From: Albugo candida
Taxonomy: Eukaryota > Oomycota > Peronosporomycetes > Albuginales
NCBI GenBank assembly: GCA_040437565.1
Contig: JBDOQK010000006.1
Location: 1 to 64,000, forward strand
DNA: 64,000 nt
Direction: 5' to 3'
Part shown: positions 1 to 12,600 of the stretch, one piece after another
How the letters are laid out: each line of letters begins with the position of its first letter
Position numbering within the stretch: position 1 is the first letter of the stretch
Program-made: the position numbers and the translations under genes
The notes under the pieces: model-generated
The model's database searches: none
What the model saw: only the letters and a program-made list of their open reading frames with translations
What the model was told of the DNA's origin: nothing

Positions 1-86
1 TATGTGTACCACCTTACTTGAAAAGAGAGTGAATTTAACCAAAAAGGGAGTGAATATAACGATACCACTTCCCTAGATTTAAAGTA

Positions 87-670
87 AGTGAGTTATTAGA
101 CAGCCTTTCATTATAGTAATATTATTGATGATTTCTAGTTCTCTACTAGATTTTAAAAAATAGAAAAAGTGCACGCGGTTTTCTTCATGCAGTAATTATA
201 ATGGGCATAGTGAGTTATTAGACTGCTTTTTATTATAATAATATTACTGATTATTTCTAATTTACTACTAGATTTGAAGAAAGGGAGTTATTAGACTGCT
301 TTTTATTAGAATAATATTACTGATGATTTCTAGTTCTCTACTAGATTTTGAAAAACAGAAAAAGCGCAAGAAGTGCACGGGGTTTTCTTCATGCAGTATT
401 TATCATGCGCATAGTAAGTTATTAGACTGCTTCTTATCATAGTAGTATAACTGATTATTCGAGTTCTCTACTAGATTCAAAATAAAGAAAAAGTTCAGAT
501 GGTTTTTAATCTATCTCGTATATGATTGGATGAAATAGTTACATGTACTCAGTGAGTAGTGCGTTAATAGACAGCTTTTCATTATTGTAATAGTGTTGAT
601 TTTTTCTACTAGATTTGAAATATAGAAAAAGATCAGATGGTATATTCTATTCCGTGTATGATTGAATGAT
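87..670. repeat. Degenerate tandem repeat array
   Basis: About five imperfect units, each opening with a variant of agtgagttattagac followed by tgcttttcatta. Units start near 87, 209, 283, 413 and 551, so spacing varies from about 75 to 140 bp. Within a unit the same blocks recur in order: a stretch like ttctagttctctactagat, then an A-rich agaaaaag, then in the longer units a gcacgcggttttcttcatgcag segment. The variable length comes from presence or absence of the last block. No coding potential is seen. A short sequence at 25-55 (gagtgaatttaacc, gagtgaatataac) may be a further eroded unit. It could be a satellite fragment or the subterminal repeats of a transposon. Confidence 0.75.
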
Positions 671-984
671 ATATTCACGTGTGCCTTGTGAGTTGATGGA
701 TCTTATAGACAACGAAGTTTCGAGCGCATCTTGCATTGACGGTCGATGTATTGACTTTTATAAAATTTAGACATACATACGTAGTGTTTTAGAAATTGAA
801 ACAAATACACGCTGTTCTTCCATTCGACCCAAACGTGTCTAGTTGCTCTCCGAGTTGCACTTAATGTACTCATCAGGCGACAAGAGAAATCGGTCTCGCT
901 AATTGCATAATTGGTTTGGAAATTGAGTAGTTTTCTGCAAAGCATTCGTCTCCGATACGATTTGATCGTTTTTTCACGTTAGTG

Positions 985-1720
985 AGTTAAAAGGATTGCT
1001 TCGGAGCGAAATTTTCATTACCTCTTGGTCTGACATGTCAGTTTTCTTTCTGACGTCTGATAATTGTCGTTTCACAACATTGATCCATTCTGTGACTTGT
1101 CTTGGAAAGCATCTCTGCTGCTGTCGCAAAGCTTCTAGTGCGCGTTGGAGCTCTATTGAAGTCGCTTGACTCGCACTTCCTTAGTCGCTTCTGATGGAAC
1201 TTGCTCCATTAGCTGATACTGTTTCCTCTTCTTCATGTCGCCATCTGCATGACTTTCATTTCCGAATCCATTTTCTCTCGTTCCATAGGTTCGAATTGAG
1301 CCTGTTATCGCTCGCAATCATTGGTGTGTGAACGTAGCTCTTCAGTTCTTGACGACACGCTTTTGATTGTGCTGTGATATTGAAAATTTCAGAGGAGGAG
1401 GCTACGCTACAACCATATAGTTGGAGGAGATCCTACGAGATGCTTGTATCTTCCGAGTCTCTAGTGTCGTCAATAAGCGCTCTATCTTTTTGACCTGCAC
1501 AAGTTCCTTTAAAATCACTTCAGCTGGAGCGTCGACTTCGAAGTTGAGAGACTGGCTTCTTTCTCTCTATCGGTTTTCTTCTAGTCATGACCGATAACTA
1601 AATCGTGAAAAAGGTCAAGCTCAAGCAGATGAGTGCGTACTTGCTCATTTAAAAACTCCAATGATGTCGATTGATCCTTTTCTTGCTTTAATTGAGCTTT
1701 TAACATCACGTTTGCCTTTC
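985..1720 (-). pseudogene. Decayed coiled-coil protein gene
   Basis: The minus strand carries consecutive coding-like stretches in several frames, each Glu/Lys/Gln/Leu-rich in the manner of a long coiled coil. Examples from N- to C-terminal direction are EFLNEQVRTHLLELDLF (near 1650), VILKELVQVKKIERLL (near 1500), FEPMERERKM-like sequence (near 1280) and IELQRALEALRQQQR (near 1140). A last stretch ends in VKRQLSDVRKKTDMSDQEV near 1040. The pieces are separated by several frame changes and stop codons, more than short oomycete introns would explain, so I call it a pseudogene. I do not recognise the family. A similar decayed gene lies on the same strand at 7690-8890, and the two share a short similar stretch (near 1760 and 8540). 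Confidence 0.55.
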
Positions 1721-3172
1721 CGATATATTTGCATATGATCATCAAAATGACGGCGCTTTGAGATACTGAGACAGCTTGCTCGTTTCAGTCACTCATCTTG
1801 GTCTATTTCTTCATTTTCTTGATCTTCTTATTCACCTTCTGTTACCGTACTTTTTCATTCATACTTCAACCTAGGAATCTTTTTTATTATAAACCTGTTG
1901 TCCCCATCCATGATGTCGGAAGTTGTCTTCATTGTACTAATACGAACTGTGTCACGTTACCCAATAGCACCCCTTGCTTTATGAACAGTTTGGACCGTAT
2001 GTTGTGATGAGGCATTCACTCGTTTTTGGTGTTTTGATCTTGTTTAATTGGTTGGCCTGTTTCGTCAATAATTGTGGTCACATTAAAAAAAAGTGCAAAA
2101 TGGTTGTCAATGACCCCAACAGTGCTTTTTCATCTAAATCAGAATCTGATTGGCGGTTTGATGCAGTCTTTCGTCTGACTTTCTGGGTTCCAAAAGGTTA
2201 AGCATCTTATCAAATGAAGCAGTAGAAATCGCATTTTAGCTTTTCTTTTTTTCATTCACGATGCACCGAGGCAACAGCAAATTTTTCCTCTTATTCTCAC
2301 CAAACGCTCGTGTCGGTCACTACACATAAAATGAAGCACGATTTTCCCGATCACTTTGGATGCGTATCGAATTGGACGCATTTGACACCATCAGCAGGCT
2401 TTAATAACGTGATGTGTTTTTAGGACATTGTCTGATCTATTTTTACCAACGAGTGTAAAAACGTCCATTTCCTTACTGTACAATAGCCTACAAAAAGTAT
2501 GCGTTATTTTTCATATGACGGTTAAAGTATCGCTTTAACCTTAACAAAGTAATAATTTTTTTTATGATCAAAGAGCCGCAATAATATTAAAAAACTGCTC
2601 AAAGCTGACAATGAAGTCTATTAGAAGTCGTTGATACAGTATTTATATTCAGGAATTGCACTGTTCAACTCAAATGTNNNNNNNNNNNNNNNNNNNNNNN
2701 NNNNNNNNNNNNNNNNNNNNNNNNNNNNNNNNNNNNNNNNNNNNNNNNNNNNNNNNNNNNNNNNNNNNNNNNNNNNNAAAAAAAGTGCAAAATGGTTGTC
2801 AATGACCCCAACAGTGCTTTTTCATCTAAATCAGAATCTGATTGGCGGTTTGATGCAGTCTTTCGTCTGACTTTCTGGGTTCCAAAAGGTTAAGCATCTT
2901 ATCAAATGAAGCAGTAGAAATCGCATTTTAGCTTTTCTTTTTTTCATTCACGATGCACCGAGGCAACAGCAAATTTTTCCTCTTATTCTCACCAAACGCT
3001 CGTGTCGGTCACTACACATAAAATGAAGCACGATTTTCCCGATCACTTTGGATGCGTATCGAATTGGACGCATTTGACACCATCAGCAGGCTTTAATAAC
3101 GTGATGTGTTTTTAGGACATTGTCTGATCTATTTTTACCAACGAGTGTAAAAACGTCCATTTCCTTACTGTA
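1721..3172. other. Non-coding stretch with unmerged contig overlap
   Basis: No gene is recognised. The sequence is AT-rich. The segment at 2086-2677 is repeated after the 100-N run at 2778-3369, and the second copy continues on into the Tc1/mariner element. The two copies look identical, and the first stops exactly at the N run. This is therefore an overlap of two contig ends that was not collapsed, not a biological duplication. Open frames in both copies are simply the same sequence read twice. Confidence 0.85.
2678..2777. other. Assembly gap (100 N) between overlapping contigs
   Basis: Exactly 100 N. The 592 bases before the gap (2086-2677) reappear after it (2778-3369), so the true gap is probably negative, meaning the contigs overlap. 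Confidence 0.97.
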
Positions 3173-4520
3173 CAATAGCCTACAAAAAGTATGCGTTATT
3201 TTTCATATGACGGTTAAAGTATCGCTTTAACCTTAACAAAGTAATAATTTTTTTTATGATCAAAGAGCCGCAATAATATTAAAAAACTGCTCAAAGCTGA
3301 CAATGAAGTCTATTAGAAGTCGTTGATACAGTATTTATATTCAGGAATTGCACTGTTCAACTCAAATGTGAAGCCATTGGGGAAGGTTCACCAGCGAGTT
3401 GCTCCACCCTTGGCAGCGAGAACAGCAGCAATTCGCCTTGGCATTGACTCTACTAGGCATTAAAGCATCTCAAGAGATACCTTGCCGTATTCTTCACCAA
3501 GTATGGTAGCCATTTCTTCAACGTTTCTTGGCCTGTCGCGGTTCTGGACGGCATCTTTAAGAATCTTTCACAGCTTTTCGATGGTGTTGAGATCAGGATT
3601 TTGGGCAGGCCATTCTAGCTTTGCAAGCAACCGCTTATCACGCCATGTCTTTTGCTACACTACTAAGGTGGATTGACACACCATCCTCCTAAAGAATTAG
3701 GTTTTTTTGCATCCTGGTCGTCCATCCATGGTCCAAGAGAAGCGTCATAGCTCAGATTGACAAAGTCGATGGCAGTGCAATGTTGGGGTGGCATGATGAC
3801 CATCTGTAGAATCCTCTCACCAGCAAAAGCATCCCAGATCGTCACCCAGGACCGTTCACTTTTAAGTACTGGCGCCAAACACTCAAAATTGAACTTTACA
3901 TCCACGCGACGCCACACAACAACCTGACGAGAATTCTCGCCAATCTTGAAGGTGGACTCGTCGGTCCAAAGAACCTTCTTCCAGTCCTCTACTGTCCAAT
4001 TTCTGTATTTCCGAGCAAACTTCAATCTCTCAACCTTGTGCTTATCCGTCGAAAGAGGCTTCATGGCGTCAATGCGGCTCTTGAAGCCCATTTCATGGAG
4101 GGCGCTACGGACTGTGCCTGGCGGTGCCGGAGTATTCGCATTGTTCGAGATTTCTTCTAGTGGCGCCGGCCGGTTTTACATCACAGTGCGCCCAATAGAC
4201 CTGGGGTCCTTTTCTGAGATCTTTGGTGGTCTTACTCTTTGACTTGGTACCCTCCACCGTACCCCTTTTACGCCAGTTCGGTAGCACTGTCAAAATGGTT
4301 GACTGGGTGAACACTGTTTGGGCAGTGATTTACCGCTGCTTCAAGCCTGACTGATGCAATACGACAATGGTAGCTTTCTCATCAGTGCTTAAACAACGTG
4401 TCTTCATATTTCACAAATGGTTTGATGTTGGAAACACAAAGTAATATGGCTGGATAGTCCTCTTATCTTATTTTTTGTGGTGTGGCTTTAGAGAAATTAC
4501 GTAAACTTTGTAGGCTACTG
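3173..4520 (-). mobile_element. Tc1/mariner DNA transposon
   Basis: A 1348-bp element with terminal inverted repeats. The left end reads caatagcctacaaa (3173 on) and the right end, on the opposite strand, reads cagtagcctacaaa (ending 4520). Both ends are flanked by TA (3171-3172 and 4521-4522), the target site that Tc1/mariner elements duplicate, and the cagt start is typical of the family. Similarity between the ends extends for roughly 25 bp. Length and ends are those of a full element, but the transposase on the minus strand is broken, so this copy is non-autonomous. The left end is also printed at 2481-2677 because of the contig overlap. Confidence 0.88.
3388..4407 (-). pseudogene. Tc1-like transposase, broken
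   Basis: From an ATG at 4407 to a TGA at 3388 the span is 1020 bp, which matches the usual 340 codons of Tc1-like transposases. The N-terminal part begins MKTRCLSTDEKATIVVLHQSG, the helix-turn-helix region, and has one in-frame stop near codon 26. The middle shows the first catalytic aspartate block VLWTDESTF, followed further on by MDDQDAKKP where the second aspartate is expected. The C-terminal block LEWPAQNPDLNTIEKL corresponds to the family motif WP.SPDLNPIE, with the third acidic residue as Glu. The reading frame shifts at least twice (near 4100 and near 3670) and the segment after DDQD carries stops. It would cut and paste the element by DDE chemistry if intact. Confidence 0.88.
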
Positions 4521-4522
4521 TA

Positions 4523-7500
4523 CATCTTCACAGAGTAAGACACTAGAGCTCAGTGCGCATTCATTGAATCGTCGTATCGCTAATCACAATCTGGGAGGTT
4601 GTTCCTTGAAACGCCGTAAGTATCTTTATACGTTTGTAGTCAGCCTCTAAATCGATCAGGAGGGCATTTTTTGGAGTCTCCACGAAGAGGCTGCGTGGCA
4701 TCTTCCTAGATACATTTGAAGAAGCAGATTTCTAGAAAGGAGGGGTCTTTTTGATGAGAGGAATCTACTTTGCGTCTTCACCTGCTCCAAATCATAGGTG
4801 CGATTAAAGAAAGTGTGCTAACCAAGGGCATACGGCGAACATACATTCACACTGATGAAGAATGATATCCCGATTCCAGCTTCTACGTAATGATCAGTTT
4901 TATTCATGCTGCTTGGGGTCTCATCACAAGGAATATCTTTTTAGTTAACTACCTTCCTTATCCTATTTTTAGCCTTAGGCATTATGAATGTAACTTAAGT
5001 CTCACTTCAAAAGTAGGAAATGTTTTATTTTGCAAACTCTTGAGTGGATAGGATCAAATCGCTGCCCACAATATCGGGAATCAAACCAGCACCCTCCGAT
5101 GGGGAAATCCTCTTGTTCGACCGTTGGAGCTGGGACGTACACTGGTCCATATTTCTTGATTTAGGACCTACGGCTGCTGTCAGGTCTTTGACGCAAGTTT
5201 ACAATTGAAACGGCTAACAATAGTAAAGGCACCGATTGTGGTATCGGAAAGGATATTCGCCCTGCCATTTTTAGCCAAAACACGGGGGAAACATGGAACA
5301 AAATATCGCTGAATTTTTTCTCTCGTCTCGACATCGATCAACACTCTCCACCACAATTCCCGCAACCATACCATCCCTTCTTGCAGATGGAAAATAAAAC
5401 AGCTCCGGTAGGACCATCATAGATAGTGGATTGAGGTGAGAATATAATCATGCGGCGTATTTGTTGGATTGGTAAGCGTCTATATGTTGATCTAGTTCGA
5501 CACATGCTTTTAAGAATAGGACCTCGTGCTTTATTTGATTTGGCAACTAGTCATGTGCTCGCATCTATATATGGAGATGGAAATAGCAGGACTAAATAGG
5601 TTGACAACCCGGTGCACGAAAGCCGCTTTGAAGTTGTTCGCGTCAGAACATGGATGCCAAACATGGTGGTCACTTCAAACAAGCCCGAACAATTTGATCA
5701 GAAACGTAACACGACGGTAATACAGTGGAGAGGCTAATCAGTGTTGTTGAGTCTGAAGATTTCAAGAAATAATATTCTAAAAGCTCTCTATACTCCCTCT
5801 TGTCGACAGACGTGTTGTTCTCTACCGATGACCGATATGGCGTTTAATAAGTTCTTCAAATCACACATGCGCGCAGGCTAGTTTATTTCTGCAGAAGCCA
5901 AAAACAAACAAAAATAGCGACATTTTCCAATTCGATCAATATAAAAGGTGCGTTATTTGCGTGCATGGAATCAGATGATCGGACCCTGGACCAAGAAGAT
6001 CTCATTGTTACACATGGAATCATTTCAAGATTACTGTGAGATTCAATTGCACATGTCACTTCGACATCAATGACCCAAATCATTCGATCAAGTCGTGTAC
6101 CACGCTAAATATGGTATATAAAGTCATTGGAATTATCATTGACTTATTTAAGTTGGATTCCCTGCAAGGAAAGCAAATATTTCTGATGAATCGTCACTCA
6201 CCATAAATATTCCCCGATTTCACTATGGTGTCAACCTAAACGTTTTACTTTCAGAGACATCACATCCAAATTGGCTTTTCCGGATAAATACGCACGTTTT
6301 AAACTTCATCCTGACGCGCTCTATTTTTGTCGCCACGGAATGTTGTCGGAATTGCTTTGTGGTTCGTATACGTTCACAAAAGGCTTCATTTGTCTCGAAG
6401 ATCTTCCTGATAAAGTAGCATTTGATTGCTTTTGATTAGTAAGATATAGACGTCCCCGAACACAAAGCATCTCGGAATTCCAACGCATTTTTCCATTCAC
6501 CGCCGCGATTATTTGCGAGGTAGAAACTCTCTATTTTAGATTCATGATAGAACGTTAATAAATAAATGAAATTGCGCTATCGAATATGCAGCATGAATTA
6601 ACCATATCTGATTGCCACAGAGTATAAGCCTGAAGTATCCTGCAGAAGAGGCAAGACGCACCTACATAATTTCTTCCTGTGTTTATTTCGTTTGCCTAGT
6701 TTCACAAGCGCTTTTTAAAGATTTTTGAGAGAATAAAGAGGCCTGTCATCGATCGAGTTCTTTTTTTCCGAATTTATATAGGCATGACAATCGAGAAAGA
6801 AATGTTGATTAAATTCCACTGCACCACTCGAAGGCTGAGTGCACATTATAAGGTAGGGCTGTATACTTCTTAGAATCTAGAAACGAGATCGAAGTCGCAA
6901 CATCCAAAAGGCTAGACGTAACTGCAGATCGTCATAAACGGAAAGGAGAAGTTTTTTTCAACATACCGAGAAGCGAGTACAAATGGTAAAGCGAGGAGTT
7001 CCGAAGCTGGAAGTTGTTTTTGCAATCTCCGGTTATGTTGGAAGAGGTTTGCGCCTACCCAAAGTGAAAGCTTGACAGCTTTCTGCCTTCACATGTTTAA
7101 AAGAAGACTTTAGTAATATGCACACGGTCAAGTGCTAATGATAGAGAAAGAAGCCAGCTGGATAATAAGATAAACAGTATAATGTTATCGTTGTAACAAA
7201 CTACGCACTAGGGCCGCTACTTTATAGCAGTGACAAGTATTCCATATTTCGCATTATAAGAGCACTAAAATTATCTATTTGCAAGTAGGCCGAAATATTG
7301 AGTCGAAAGCATATCGTGATGTCTATTCGCTTATAATTCATAGATAGCTTCTTTTACGCATGCACCAGACAGCATCATATTATAGATCATATGTGAACAT
7401 AGAAAGAATGCTAGATTGGTACTTCCACATTTCTGCATTTTATATTTGTTTTCGTGACACTCAGCAACATTGTAGATGAGACGGAACTCATGTCGCATGG

Positions 7501-7689
7501 TACTCAACGAGACCACATGATACTTTCTTTATCTCAACTGATATTTCTTGTTGGGACATTCGCTCCCGAAAAAAATCGTTTGATTTTATCCTCTCTCCCA
7601 TATTATGAAAATTTGCAGCTAAAGATAATGAAGCTATTTATGTCTCTTCTCTACAAGACGAATCAATATCACTAATTGAACGCTGAGAC
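4523..7689. other. Unassigned, apparently non-coding
   Basis: I recognise no gene, RNA or transposon in these 3.2 kb. Open frames are short (66 codons or fewer), overlap on opposite strands and lack motifs. A stretch near 5090 contains a tRNA B-box-like ggtttgattcc on the minus strand, but no tRNA fold surrounds it. Confidence 0.5.
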
Positions 7690-8890
7690 GACCCAGTCTC
7701 GCTGTTTTCATTTAATGCTTGCAAGCAACTTCTTTGCTTTTACGGAAGTTCATCCGGCTGATCTTGATCGTAATCAACAAAATTGTCATCCCTTCTTGTC
7801 TTGCCATTTTCAGCTCTTTTTACTGACGAATGATGATTGGCCTTGTACAATTCCAAACAGTATATTTTTCAAACGACCTGCTGCTGTAGCGAAATCCATA
7901 GTGCTCGCTTCAGCTTGTCTTCGTTTCAGCAAGAACCGCTCGTGCTTGTTTAGATTCTGCTCAAGCTTATCTTCACAAAAATTTTCCATTCTTTCATACT
8001 ATTGACAATCCAGCGTGTCGCCGTCTTCCGCGACCTTCATTTTCAACGCTTTTTCCTCTCGTTCCTAATCTACAGATTCAAGCTGCAAAAGCCGCCGTTG
8101 ATTGATGCGCAAACTAAGCCACTTCACTTCCATTTCTTTATGTTTCCCCTACAAATAAAGTTACATCCTTGTCGATTAAAGGAGTACTTGATACGCCGCA
8201 ACCCTGTTTTTGAGATTATAGCTAATTCTTTTCTATATATCGATTCTCTATAGTTTTCTGTGAACACATACTACTCTTAGTTTGCTTCATTTCCTCTCCT
8301 CCAAATACGCTCCGTTTGGAGCTCCCCCGTTTTTGATGCGGGAGCTTACTGCCTCTTATGGATCCACTTTGCTTTCAATATGATGGACAGATGAAAAAGG
8401 CAATGGCCAAGATTCGGTAGGTGAGCTCATCCTTGCTCCTTTACTCAATTCAATAACGTTAACTGGTGCTTCTGTTGCCTGACTTGATCTTCCCACACTA
8501 CTCTTGGCTTTCGTGTATCTTTATATCTATTGTCAAAAAAACGGGTCTTTTGAGACTGAGAGATTGCTTGTTTCTGTATGGTGATGGAGATGGCCAGAAT
8601 GGTTATCTACTTGCCCCGCGTAATCTTGTTTCTCAGCTAAATATCAAAGTCGATCGTAGGAGTCCATTCATCAAAATTTTGGGTTCACGTGGGTTGCTCT
8701 TGATCGCTCTCTCCCTGAAGAATTTCGTATTTTCTATTGGCTCCAAATCTACTTTCATAGACGGTATCATTGTCCGTGTGGTCAACGTCATGTTACTGCG
8801 CTCTATCTTGTATTTGTTTCTTCATCAGAAGTGATCTGTACTTGGCCATCAGATGCCAAGCGCGACAAAGGGCTTCAATTTATTTGCCAA
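7690..8890 (-). pseudogene. Decayed host gene, partly coiled coil
   Basis: Coding-like stretches occur on the minus strand in several frames. Reading from 8890 downward: MAKYRSLLMKKQIQDRAQ, then after an in-frame stop HDVDHTDNDTVYESRFGANR and a continuation KYEILQGESDQEQ (8690-8840). Around 8140-8020 lies MEVKWLSLRINQRRLLQLE followed by EREEKALKMKVAEDGD. At 8004-7818 comes MENFCEDKLEQNLNKHERF with LLKRRQAEASTMDFATAAGR, and finally DDNFVDYDQDQPDELP near 7770. The heptad-like Leu/Glu/Lys pattern suggests coiled coil. Stops and frame changes between pieces argue for a pseudogene, not an exon series. Family not recognised. Confidence 0.5.
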
Positions 8891-9336
8891 TATCGACGAT
8901 TATGCTTTATAGATCACTATAAAGCCGAGTTCTCACTTAGCTGATATAGTACCAAGGAGAACATTTATCTTTCCCTAAATTTCTTTTAGATCACTATGTA
9001 TTTCTTAGAGGCGTGGGTTTCGCCTTTCCGATCGCTCAAGTGTTGATCTTTATTCGTGGCAATTAAATTCCTCTAGACCAAACCGATGTTGAATTGCTTT
9101 AATTAAAAAAGGGTGTCACGAAGTGTTTGGCAGAGATGCCATTGATTACAAATAAACGAACAACATAGATTTCTTGGAGTAGCGGAAACGCCAATGCACG
9201 TGCACACAATGGTGAAACAATGTGGTATTAATATCGAGACTCTCAGAAACTGAGTGTTGCATGTGCATGGTATAGTACAGGACTCAGCTAAATGCATGTC
9301 GGGCCGAAAAATATTCTTATCTCATGAAGCATAGAT
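8891..9336. other. Intergenic, nothing recognised
   Basis: AT-rich sequence between the decayed gene and the copia target site. No gene or repeat could be supported. Confidence 0.5.
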
Positions 9337-9341
9337 GTACA

Positions 9342-9635
9342 TTTTAGACGATACTTTTCGGACAGGTCGTCAAGGGCTTAAATTTCAACTACAAGACCCA
9401 ATACAGGTAAAGTCCGATCTTACCTGAGCGGCTGTTTGGTAATAATAATGTGTGGGACGAAGAGAGACGTTCGTCACATGGGAACAGACGTACGTCATGT
9501 GAAGGGTGACATAGTCAAGTTTCAAATGCCGTTTCACATGCATTTTGTAGTGTTGACAAACAAGGTTAATGGTAAATATACATTAATTTTACTTCTACCT
9601 CTATTGCAACAACTTCATACCAAATACATTCAGCA
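9342..9635 (+). repeat. 5' LTR of the copia copy
   Basis: A 294-bp direct repeat of 13182-13476. Shared landmarks are ttagacgata near the start, agcggctgtttggt in the middle, acgtcatgtgaa, and tctattgca near the end. It ends in CA directly before the primer-binding site. Confidence 0.85.
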
Positions 9636-12600
9636 TGTTATGAGCCCAAAAAAACGTGTTGGGGGTGTAACCCAACAAGCTGCACCCAGGGTGATGGTCA
9701 GAACACGACCAACGACCAACAATTGGCAGAAAATTCGGTATTGCCTGTTTCGGCACTTAACAAGGTACTCGCCATACTCGGTGACTTGTCGCAACGGATA
9801 TGTAGAATGGAATCCTCGCAGACCTGAAAAGTCAACCGACATCCCAAGGATCTGCGAAGTCAAGCTGTTTTGGTTCGGTTTAGGGATCAGGGGCACGTGT
9901 AAACCTCCAGAGTTTGAAGCATTTCCCTCCTCCCAAACCTTCAACGAATGTCTCGCTGGCCAACTATTTCGCCCGACGGCCAGCTTATGCTAAAGAGATG
10001 TTTTACCCACTGGCTTAGGTCGACGGAAACTATAAAATGGGTTAGAAATCTGACGCTGGCTTTCGTGGGCAGATTGCACCTGAAGTAGTGTACTCATGTA
10101 TGCGTATATCAGGTCCTTGATGTTACCAGCTTGTGCAGGTACCCGAAGGCGTGCCGGTTGGTGGCCAATGAACATTGGAGCTGCAATCTTCAGCTCTATC
10201 ATGGACTTGATAGTGGTCATGCGACAAAGGTTGCTCCAAATTCAGTACCAAGGGAGCACCTTCCCAGAGCATGACGTTATTTCTTGCGCCCAAATAATCG
10301 CAACGTAGCTGGACGGTATTTTTCTTGTATCTGACAGCTGTAAGTGACACGTGCGGAGACGCGGAAAGCTTTGTCTTGGAAAGCATTTTCCACTATTCTG
10401 ATACAACGATGCTCCCGACGATGTTGTCCCGTCTGGCCCTGAAGATAGTTCACAATATATGAAAGGGTGAACAGATAGCCCAATTTGCACGATCGACGGA
10501 TCTCGACACTCGAGCCAAACATTTCATCAGAGACGTAGTAAACGTCGTCGATCCGACGAAGAAATGAGGAAGTTTGAAAAGGTTAAGAAACGTCCTGATC
10601 ATAGAGTTTTGAAAAGGGGTATCAATGTGGCAACACTAGTCACGTCAAGGCAGTTTGCCAGAGGAAAGGCAAAAACGAGAAGACGAATATGCATTCTAAG
10701 TGTTAGAGATGGACGGTCTAGGTTAACCAGCAATTGGGTTCTGCACAGCAGCTCAAGACGAAATTTGTTCAATGACGTGAGCCTACTCGACGATGCGGTG
10801 GACTGCCACAAATGTTCACCACATCTTCTGATGGGAACCGTATAAGGATCACCAAACAACGAAGTGTGATGATCCGGGTCAAAGCACTTCGTAATATAAA
10901 GACCATCCGACTTCTGGATGCTCAATACTCATTCAATTTGGGGCTAAACATCATTTCCTTCAGTAGATCGGAAAAGAAAGGATGCGTTCTTGAGTAACGT
11001 GAAGTGAGGCGTGTTGTGGTCTCTAATCCTGGTGGCGCACTCATGATGTGCGTTGATCGTATCAGTGATGTGTAATTTTTTCAGTTCACGATGGTATTTC
11101 GATTGACGATTTTCGTGAATTTGATTCACCAAAGAAGGCAGTAATGACAATCTTGTATGGTGATGGACATGGACATAATACGGGTCTTCAGCATGAAAAC
11201 TTGTTACAGTTCCATCGTCGTTTGGGTCATCTGTGTTAAGTCAAAATCATCAAGATGGCCCGCGATCCCGCCTCTGGTATCAAACTGACTGATACGAGCC
11301 GTATCAACTGCTTGGCATGCGCTAATTTATTCAAATCGGACGTACAGTCACGCAAAAACAGAGGATCGAATTTTCCCATTAATGTAATCGGTGGTGTCAT
11401 CTGTACTGGCCTAAAAGCCACCATAACTCCCCTTGATCGACTAGGCAATAGTTATTTGATCAACTTGATCAATCAATGGTCAAACTATTGCCGAGTGTCC
11501 CTCGCGAAAACTAAAGATGTTGCTGCGATGAAGTTTAATCATTTACCGTATTCACTCTCTACGTACAGACGGTGGAGGCGAATACAAACTTCTAGACGTG
11601 TTTTGCAAGAAAAATGGTTTCATGTGACAATTGAGTGAAAAAGAACACCAGGCAAACAATTGAAAACTAAATGGATGCATCGCACCATCATGAACATGGT
11701 GCGAATCATGGCGTTCCAAGTGGGCTACCATTAAACATAAGGGGCGATTCTGATGAATACGCAGTCTACAACCTGATACGAAGTCCCACCAAGGAAATTG
11801 AAGATGGCAACTTAACTACCAAGATGCTGACTAAGAAACGACCCTGCACGGTGCACCTGAACACTAACAACAAATGCCTGGACGTGCTCGGAAAAGCGGC
11901 AATCATAATCGAAAAGGGACGATGAGATGAAGGGATATCGGGTCTCTATACCAAAAAATCGTGTAGTGGGGGTAATTCAGCATGTTCGGAATACTGAAAG
12001 CCTGATCGATATTAAAGCCAGTGAATTGGTGGAAGCTTTTTATGGGACTGAAAGTCATGAAGAGCTTTATGGCAACCATGTCAAGCGCTCAATAAAAAGA
12101 CAGTCGTCCGGATGGACACGTGACCGACACCTGGTCAAGACGCGATTGAGTTGATATGCCAAGTAATAAAAGTAACATTATTGAAGTTTTAAACGTTTTC
12201 AGCACTATCAGAGAGCCAGACCAAGAAAATACGGTGAGGTTAGGTAATACCAACTCTTTGAGATCCATCACACATTGACTTTCGCTGTGGTAATGCAACT
12301 TTGAGCCTTAAAGATGGTCTTTGTGCTCTCTCGTGGATGGAACGTGCTGGCAAGTCATGGTGACGTATCGGATGAATATTTTAGGGCTGAAATACGTTGA
12401 AATGTACATGATAGTGCCAAGCAGGATGCAAGTCGGTCAAGAGGAAACGCAAGGTTCAGAATTGTTGGTTGCGTCGTCCGAAGGAGGACTATCAAGCATC
12501 GAGGCGTTACAGTAACTTCTTTTGGATCACAGCATTCACTCGTCTTGATCTATTTTGCAGTAAACAGCTCAACCAGGAAGCCTCACAAAACGACGCTGAA

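Noticed and set aside
2086-2677. Direct repeat that might be read as a second transposon copy or an LTR
   Set aside because: It ends at the N run and is identical to the sequence just after it, so it is a contig overlap, not a repeat.
5080-5130. tRNA-like B box (ggtttgattcc, minus strand)
   Set aside because: No A box at the right distance and no cloverleaf stems; the T-arm stem does not pair.
9436-9993. 185-codon plus-strand frame at the start of the copia element
   Set aside because: It begins inside the 5' LTR and runs through the primer-binding site, with no gag-like motif; a chance frame in decayed element sequence.
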